64,000 nt of DNA, from the NCBI RefSeq assembly GCF_009727055.1, contig NC_052351.1, positions 3,660,471 through 3,724,470 of the forward strand. Reading direction: 5' to 3'. Source of the DNA: Benincasa hispida. Lineage: Eukaryota > Streptophyta > Magnoliopsida > Cucurbitales > Cucurbitaceae. Shown in pieces: positions 57,270 through 64,000 of this stretch. The translations under genes were made by a program, and so were the position numbers. The notes under the pieces are model-generated. The model was given only the letters and a program-made list of their open reading frames with translations. It was not told where the DNA came from and did not search any database. Position 1 is the stretch's first letter, and each line of letters begins with the position of its first letter.

Positions 57270-58254
57270 GTATGGACATTATGAGTTTTTAGTAATGCCA
57301 TTTAGTTTGAAAAATGCCTTTGCGATATTCATGGACCTTATGAACAGGATATTCCATCCCTATCTAGATCAGTTTGTGATAGTCTTTATTGATGATATTC
57401 TGGTTTATTCCAGTAGTAGAGAAGAGCATGTGGAACATCTGAGGACAGTGTTGCAAATGTTACGAGAAAAGACGTTATATACTAAGTTTAGCAAGTGTTA
57501 TTTCTAGTTAGCTCAAGTTGTATTTCTGGGCCATGTAGTTTAAGTAGTAGGAGTCAGCCTGGATCCCCAGAAAACAGAAGTGATAGTTAAATGGGAGTGA
57601 CCCACTACTATATCTGAGGTACGTAGTTTTCTGGGTTTGGCGGGTTATTACAGAAGATTCGTGGGGGGCTTCTCCAAGATAGCTTTTCCCTTAACTAACC
57701 TGACTAGGAAAGACGTGAAGCTTGTGTGGTCGTTGGAATGTGAGCAAAGTTTTCAGGAGTTGAAGTAGACATTAATATCAACACCAGTGCTTACTTTACC
57801 TACTCTAGGTAAAGAGTTTGAGATTTACTGTGATGCATCCCAACAGGGATTAGGTTGTGTGCTGATGCAAGAAGGAAAGGTAGTAGCCTATGCTTCCCGT
57901 TAGTTAAAGAAGCATGAGTGTAATTACCCTACGCATGATTTGAAGTTAGCAGTTGTAGTTCTAGCTCTTAAGCTATGGAGACATTACTTGTTTGGTGAGC
58001 GTTGCCACATTTTCACTAATCATAAGAGTTTAAAGTATATCTTTGATTAGAAAAAGTTGAACATGAGACAAAGAAAATTGTTAAGGTTAATCAAGAATTA
58101 CGATTGTACTATTGAGTACCATCCACGGAAAGCAAATATGGTGACTGATGCTCTAAGCAGGAAATCGGAAACAGTTAAAGTTATTATATGTTCAATGCAA
58201 GGGTTGCTATTACATGAGTTAAGAAATGCCAAGGTTATTCTAGCAGTTGGCTAG
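57270..58254 (+). pseudogene. Gypsy I RT second part and RNase H
   Basis: Resumes with [24 protein letters not shown], the catalytic FIDD in [12 protein letters not shown] (about 57385-57420), [28 protein letters not shown], then RSFLGLAGYYRRFVGGFSKIA. RNase H follows: EIYCDASQQGLGCVLMQEGKVVAYASR (57820-57900), [29 protein letters not shown] (the usual Asp of TDHKSL is Asn) and EYHPRKANMVTDALSRK (to about 58167). Stops at 57506, 57541, 57598, 57767, 57902 and 58048. Confidence 0.9.
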
Positions 58255-59056
58255 ACATGAGGTTTGTTAGCTTCATTTTAGATACGAACTACCTTAGTTC
58301 ATGACATTTTACGTGAACAGTTAGGAGATTCTGATCTCCAAAAGATAGCTAAAGAGGTAGGTAAAGGCCTGAGGATTGATTATCAGCTAAGAGTAGATGA
58401 AGTTTTACTCAAGGAAGGCAGGGTATATGTACCTAATGCCTTAGCACTTAAACAGGCTATTCTAGAAGAGACACACAACTCAACTTATGCTATGCATCTA
58501 GGTAGTATGAAGATGTATAAAACATTAAGAAAGACGTACTGGTGGCCTGGTATGAAAATAGAGATAACAGAGTTTGTTGATAAGTGTCTAATTTTTCAGT
58601 AGGTTAAACCTAAGCGGCAAAGGCCGACAAGATTACGTAATCCACTCCTAGTGCCAGAGTAGAAGTGGGAGCATATCAAAATGGATTTCTTATTTTATTT
58701 GCCTAGAACACCATCAGGTTATGATGGAATATGGGTAATTATTGATAGGTTGACCAAGACGGCTAAGTTTGTTCAAGTTAAGATCACTTTTACTCTAGAC
58801 AGACTGGCTAAGTTGTATGTAGACAAGATTGTGAGTTAGTTTGGAGCTCCAGTGACGATAGTGTCAGATCGAGATCTGAGGTTTACTTTGCAGTTCTGGC
58901 TTAGTTTATAGAAAGCTTTGGGTATTAAGTTGCATTTCAGTATAGCTTTTCATCCACAAACAGATAGTCAAACAGAGCGGACGATCCAGACACTGAGGAC
59001 ATGTGTATTGCAGTTCGAGGGAAGTTGGGATACGCACTTTTCGTTGATCGAATTTG
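58255..59056 (+). pseudogene. Gypsy I integrase, first part
   Basis: The zinc-binding region has MHLGSMKMYKTLRKTYWWPGMK and FVDKCLIFQ (about 58490-58600; the second Cys of CxxC is Phe). The core follows: KMDFLFYLPRTPSGYDGIWVIIDRLTKTAKF (Asp 1), APVTIVSDRDLRF (Asp 2), FHPQTDSQTERTIQTL (Glu). TAG stops at about 58602, 58661, 58838 and 58909. It is cut at FSLIEF by solo LTR-D. Confidence 0.88.
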
Positions 59057-60229
59057 TCAATAACTTGTAGAAATACAAGTTATTGTATCTCTTTCATTTA
59101 AAAGAATAAAGAAAATGTATGAAATTATGACACTTGTACCAAAGAATTCATACAAAAATCAAATTATGCGATCATACAATTTCAACATCTGACATAACTG
59201 AATTAAGGGCTGATATTGCTATCTTTATACAAAAAACTTGCTAACGCAACCAGGCGAACACATGATCACATGAACCAAGCACCCACTAATGCGATCAAGC
59301 AAGAGCTATCAGATACAAACATATGATCGCATAACCAGCTATGGTGATAAAGCATGACATGGGCGGTAGGAGTCAAATCACATATTGAGTTAGTGGCTGA
59401 CAAGAGGACTTCGTTGAAGATTCAATGAACTTCTGATGCGTTGTAGGCAACGTGTCAGAGTATGGAATTTAATGCATCCCATCAGCACAATCATGACTAG
59501 GAGAAAAGAAATTCAAACGTTACAATATGAATACATATTCATTCTATCCTTTAGTTATTTTATCCATCACTATCATGCGTAGCTAAATTGTCTAATGGTT
59601 TGAGAAGTATGTAGTTAGCACTGCTAAGCAACAAGAGAAACATGCGATCAACTTATTTTATGTATGCTCATATCTGCTACTTGGATAAATTGAAGGATTG
59701 TTCTAAGTAAATTTAATCTGAGTTTGAAAGAATTTAGATTTGGAACTCATAAAACAAGAGGAGATGTTCTTTAGAAATAAGTATACCTCTTGCACATTGC
59801 ACTCATCGTATGCATCTTAGAGATAAGATAATGTGGCCAGATACACTGAAAAGTGATGATCGTAACATTGAGTGTATTGCTTGAACGCATAGTCCATTGA
59901 GTTGTTTAAGAAATAGTGAAAATTCTTCTCAACCCTATTATCGCATATCTATCACCAACAACCATAATCTACGTTGTTTCACTTGAGCCTAATTTTCATT
60001 GCATAGAATTTAGAATTAGAATAGCACTTCTAATCAACCCCTTGTTTGAACATTTCGATTTATAGTAAGATCGTATTTTTAGTTTCATTGCACATTTACA
60101 AGCAATCTCTGAGTTTGACCCTGGACTTATCAGGACTCTGGTTGAATTTGCACTTAGGTTCTACCAGATAAAACAAAGCGTTATAACCTCATAGATCTTA
60201 CTCATTTCATCGCATGTTACGAATGCATC
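59057..60229 (+). mobile_element. Solo LTR-D in Gypsy I integrase
   Basis: Start TCAATAACTTGTAGAAATAC (TG decayed to TC) matches LTR-D at 17726. Flanks are ATTTG at 59052-59056 and ATTTA at 60230-60234, 4 of 5 identical, and removing it restores FSLIEF to YNNSYHSSIGMAP. 1173 bp. Near the end it holds GTTTGACCCTGGACTTATC, a phrase I associate with Gypsy LTR 3' ends. The last bases (GCATC) deviate from CA. Confidence 0.85.
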
Positions 60230-60963
60230 ATTTATGTATAATAACAGTTATCATTCCAGTATTGGAATGGCTCCATATGAGGCTTTATATGGAAGACCTT
60301 GTAGAACACCTGTGTGTTGGAATGAGGTCGGAGAAAGGAAACTAATAGGCCTGGAACTTGTTCGGCAGAAGTCAAATAGTGTTAAGCTTATCAGAGAAAA
60401 TCTTAAGATAGCCTGAGACAGACAAAAGAGTTATGTTGACAAGCGAAAAAGAGAATCAGAATTCGAGGTCGGTGATTAGGTATTTCTTAAGATATCTCCG
60501 GGGAAATGAATTCTTAGATTTGGCAAGAAAGGAAAATTAAGTCCAAGGTATATTGGACCTTATCAGATAGTGGAGAGAGTTGGGCCAGCAGCTTACAAGT
60601 TAAATTTACCTCCAAAACTATCTCGCATACAAGATGTTTTCCATGTATTGATGTTGAGAAAATACGTTCTAGATCCTACTCATGTGTTGTTAGAGCAACC
60701 AGTGTAGTTAAAGGAAAATCTGACTTATGAAGAAGAACCAGTAGAAATTTTTGACAAGAAAGAGCAAGTGTTAAGAAACAAGACAACACCCTTGCAAAGA
60801 GAAGGTGAAAAAGCGCCGCCGAAGCAGCATAAGCAAGCTTCTATTGCTATGCAACAATAGAGTAGGATAGGTGAAGGCACTATGGAGAAATCATGGAATT
60901 GAAGAAGCCACCTGGGAAACTGAGGAGAAAATGAGGAGTAAATACTCTCAGTTATTTAGTTGA
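60230..60963 (+). pseudogene. Gypsy I integrase C-terminus and chromodomain
   Basis: YNNSYHSSIGMAPYEALYGRPCRTPVCW (60240-60330) and RFGKKGKLSPRYIGPYQIVERVGPAAYKLNLP (about 60517-60610) are the GPY/F-type C-terminus of chromoviral integrases. The chromodomain starts EEEPVEIFDKKEQVLRNKTTPL (60727-60794) and resumes as KALWRNHGIEEATWETEEKMRSKYSQLF (about 60874-60960). A 76-bp insertion (60795-60870) lies between the two halves and breaks the frame. Stops at 60414, 60478 and 60707. Confidence 0.88.
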
Positions 60964-60997
60964 TGGACTTGCAGCAAATTTGAGGACAAAATTTCAT

Positions 60998-61007
60998 AAG
61001 GGGGAGG
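60998..61007 (+). other. Polypurine tract of Gypsy I
   Basis: AAGGGGGAGG a few bases before the 3' LTR start TGTAAACCCC at 61012. Confidence 0.8.
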
Positions 61008-61011
61008 TAAA

Positions 61012-63577
61012 TGTAAACCCCGAGCCTATTTTCCCTACATAAGTATATTCATTAACATGTTAAGTATGTTAAGCATGAGTTAATGTTATGTTGTAGGGAA
61101 GGGCATGAAAATGATTAAGGAAGAAAGGAAAAAAAAGTTCCAAGTGTTGAAATATCTAGCTCTTAGGCGGTAATTCAAAGGGCAACGGATGAAAAAAAAA
61201 ATTGGCTAAGTATGGAAGTCAAGAATGGCCATGCGTTGGAAATTTTGAGGCATTGGCCCATGAAGCTTAGGGTGTGCGCCAGCCAAGGCTTGTAGAGGTT
61301 ATTTAGAGTTGTAGCAGGTGTGGATCATGCCATGAAGATGGGTGTGGCTATGAGATTAGGCATTGGCCAAGCATGAGTTGCGAGCAAGGAAGGCTTTAGG
61401 CTAGGCATTGGGCGCAAGGCATGCCAAGGCATATGATGGTCGAAAGGGGCATGCAGCCAGAAGAGGCATGCGATGGCCGAGAGGGGCATGCAGCCAAAAG
61501 AGGTATGCGATTGTACTTAGGCTACGCGATGACGCTAGCAAGGGAGCTATGCGATGAGGTTGAGCCTTGTGTTAGTTAAGTCTATGCATTGTTCAAATAA
61601 AGACCACAACAAAGGAAAGAAGGCGTTGGCATTTGACCAAGTAAGGGGCTAGTTGAGTTGAAGCCATGCGTAGGCCAAGGGTCATGCGTTGATTGTGCCA
61701 AGCAAGGGTAAAGCTATGCGTTGATCAAACGGTGGTTAGCAGCTCAGTCACAAGTTATAATGGACTAGCTATCAAGCTTAAGGGAATTAATCCCACTTAA
61801 GGATGATTTGGCAGCTTAAAAATGCTTGAAAACATGCAAAGATTGGTATAAAATGAGAGCTTCAGTTAAAAGGCTCAGTTTAAGCTCTTTACTCATGCTA
61901 ATGAGGTGATTCCATAGTCATTTGAAAGCTTGGTGAGCCTAGTTGATGTCTTAAGGCTGCCAAACGAAATCTCTATAGGAACCGAGCTGAAAACTGAAGA
62001 TTTTGCAAGAAGGCCAAGCTTTTGAATGAATATGGGCCAGAGGTGAAAATTGAAATATTCCGGTCAAACCACGAAAAATTTTGAGCTCAAATCTTAAGGT
62101 AAGCTAGTAAACAAGTTTGTAGAAGGAAATTTTCTGAGATAAGGTCTGGATAGTAAGTTATTCGAGCTTAAAATTGAATCTGGAAATTTTGAATAAACAG
62201 ACTGTTGCTTGGGCTGAACAAACAGGCAGCTCACTAGGCTGACGTGCGTGCATGGGCAAGGTTGAGCGCCAGCATGCGTTAAGCTATGTGTTGGGTTGTG
62301 TAGGTGTGTGCTGAAGGCTTGGATGCATGAGGGGTAGTGTGTGCATTGATGTGTGACTGAAAGAGCGCCTAGGAACTGCGGTTACCGCATGGGTGTGTGT
62401 GATGATGATGTGTGTTGGCCACATAGCAAAGGCTTAAACTTCAAGGAATTTTCTAAGTGTTAAATGCATAGCAAGGTATGCGTTATTATGAAAGCATCTT
62501 ATGGTAGGCTGAATGTGAGTTCATTTATGGAAGTTAACCTCATATAGAGGCTAGTGCTAGGAACTAAGCATGTTGCTCATGTTCACAGAGTTAACACCAA
62601 TAAGAAAGGCTTATCAACCCTAGGAGGAAGGCTCAAAGGCTGTGAGTGACAAAATTGATGTTTTTCAAATGTTTTAGTAACACATGCTTAAGAAATGTTT
62701 AGACTTATGCTTGTTTCATGAAAGCCATTAACGCATGCTAGGTCTTAAAGAAGTTTATGAGAATGACTTAAGTATTTCATTACTTATTAGTTCAAAGAGC
62801 ATGCATTAGAAATGATACTTATTAGCAAAAATGTTGAAGCACATGACTTACGATGCTATGCTTTCAAAGTATGATTTACTTCAAAGTATGAATTTTATGA
62901 TAAATGTTAGAACCCAATATTAAAGGACGATATGAAGGTATCTGGGCAGTAGTACCTAAGATATGATGGTACTTAGTAATAACCACATGCATGTAAGTAC
63001 ATTCGGCATTGGTTATGTTGAAATCCACACCAACTAAGGTTTAATGTTGAGGGATTGAGCAAAAGGGTTCTCTCTCAAGTTATGTTTTAAGCTATGCTAT
63101 GATGAAAGTTTGAAGTATGAGTTTGCTTAGCAAACTTTAGTTTTAAAGCATATTGTTTATGTTTTATTAGTCACGCACTGGGTTAGTAGCTCACTTATTT
63201 AAATGTTTTCCTTCTCCCAGGTAGTAGTCATCTCCCCGGAGGATTTGCACTGTTGCTCTACCACTTAAAGACATGGTTGAAGAAAAGTCTAGGTGTTTAC
63301 CTTGCAATTAACTATACACATGTATTGCATATTAGGGACTAGTTTTGAGGGTGGGATCCACTAAACCTTGTTTCTATATATATGTTATGAATGTGCTATG
63401 TATGGAACCCTGAAATTGTTTCAAATGTTTTAAGTTCCGCTAACTCTTGAATTTTAAAATGTTATTCCAGGGTTTCCTAAGTTAAACAGGTTAGGCAATA
63501 TGTGCCACAAAAGGGTTGGTAACTGCCGCCGTCACTTTCTCTTTTGGGTTAAGAGATTAATCTGGGAAAGAGTGACA
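61012..63577 (+). repeat. Gypsy I 3' LTR
   Basis: 2566 bp, uninterrupted; TGTAAACCCC to GAGTGACA. It is the reference for the split 5' LTR and contains the 441 bp (62324-62764) missing there. It is followed by CAAAA. No nested insertion was seen. Confidence 0.9.
61429..61510 (+). repeat. 37-bp tandem repeat in Gypsy I 3' LTR
   Basis: Units at 61429-61465 and 61466-61502, then a partial third. Core GAGGGGCATGCAGCCAAAAG. The 5' LTR has a single unit (about 34620-34660), so the duplication arose after insertion or in one LTR only. Confidence 0.75.
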
Positions 63578-64000
63578 CAAAAGGCCAAAATTCATTAATT
63601 TTCAAATCTTGGACTAATCTTCATTTGGACCCCTACAAAAGGATTGTTACTCAAAAAACCCCGATGAGGAAGCCACAAATCAGTATTAAGCCATATGTAT
63701 CCAATCGTGGCCCTCCAACTGAGTAATTTTCATTCATGCTTAGCATTACCCTTCGCCAATGAGTGTCATCCATATTATTCAGATATCATCCAATTCAATT
63801 AGCCTATTTACCTTACATTTAATAGTAAATAACAAATCTCGGCGATAACTTCCAGCCAATAGAACCAAACTATATATATATATATATATATATATAATAA
63901 AATAAAAGGGAGGAGGAGCTCTTCTTTACTGGCCAAGTAGAGTCTTCCTTTCTTTTTTTCCAATCATAATGTGCACAAAATTAAATCACGCCAGTAAAGG
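63578..64000. other. Right flank of Gypsy I
   Basis: Begins CAAAAGGCC and joins the sequence ending at 34094 once the element is removed. No gene or known repeat was recognised. Contains a (TA)13 microsatellite at 63871-63896 and a purine-rich stretch at 63897-63925. Confidence 0.5.
63871..63896. repeat. (TA)13 microsatellite
   Basis: Uninterrupted TA dinucleotides in the flank of Gypsy I. Likely length-polymorphic. Confidence 0.95.

Larger units (their letters stand above)
34095..63577 (+). mobile_element. Gypsy I: Tekay/Del-like chromovirus expanded to 29.5 kb
   Basis: Both LTR starts (TATAAACCCC at 34095, decayed from TG; TGTAAACCCC at 61012) and both LTR ends (ATGACA at 49373, GTGACA at 63577) are seen. 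A tRNA-Met-type primer-binding site is at 49376, a purine tract AAGGGGGAGG precedes 61012, and flanks are TAAAA (34090-34094) and CAAAA (63578-63582), 4 of 5 identical. The coding order gag, PR, RT, RNase H, IN, chromodomain is that of a Ty3/gypsy chromovirus. Later insertions account for most of the length: Copia G with nested LTRs, two solo LTR-A, two LTR-B copies and one solo LTR-D. All coding parts are dead. Confidence 0.85.

Overview
The window looks like intergenic nuclear DNA from a flowering plant. It is AT-rich and consists almost wholly of nested, decayed LTR retrotransposons plus a few DNA-transposon remnants. I found no intact host gene, tRNA, rRNA or CRISPR array. The Copia and Gypsy protein wording, and the LTR words, remind me most of Cucurbitaceae elements; this is recollection, not a search result.

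Layout. 1-2777: pieces of two related Copia-type LTRs, called here LTR-B and LTR-A. 2778-5365: unassigned DNA with a possible DNA-transposon end, a solo LTR (LTR-E, 4170-4898, target-site duplication GTAGT) and a degraded MITE. 5366-15829: element E, a 10.46-kb minus-strand LTR element with a perfect GATTC duplication. It carries a sense gag relic, shows no reverse transcriptase, and holds an antisense plant-mobile-domain (PMD) pseudogene. Its left LTR contains a 38-bp Nextera mate-pair junction adapter (5694-5731), which is an assembly artefact. 16195-17720: a Gypsy LTR (LTR-C) with primer-binding site and gag fragment, broken by LTR-D, which is broken in turn by LTR-A. 21814-28022: Copia F, plus strand, dead, with its 3' LTR. 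28023-29680: minus-strand Athila/Tat-like 5' end. 29681-32451: two CACTA-type ends back to back, one belonging to a complete 2.0-kb element. 32452-34094: LTR-C fragment, a Tourist-like MITE and possible host flank.

34095-63577: one Tekay/Del-like chromovirus (Gypsy I) in plus orientation, spread over 29.5 kb by insertions. Its 5' LTR is split by minus-strand Copia G (35481-47276), which itself holds a back-to-back pair of LTR-A copies, and by a truncated LTR-B. Its coding region is cut by solo LTR-A (50674-52559, GTTTG), solo LTR-B (53115-57269, GTATG) carrying a further solo LTR-A (54879-57052, GTTCT), and solo LTR-D (59057-60229, ATTTG/ATTTA). The outermost duplication is TAAAA/CAAAA. Nearly all in-frame stops in this element look like decay of CAG, TGG or CGA codons, as expected from deamination of methylated cytosine.

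No genes here form a working pathway. The window is useful as a stratigraphy of insertions, for the unusual gag-plus-antisense-PMD element E, and for two assembly defects (the adapter and an N with a local duplication at 35507-35748).
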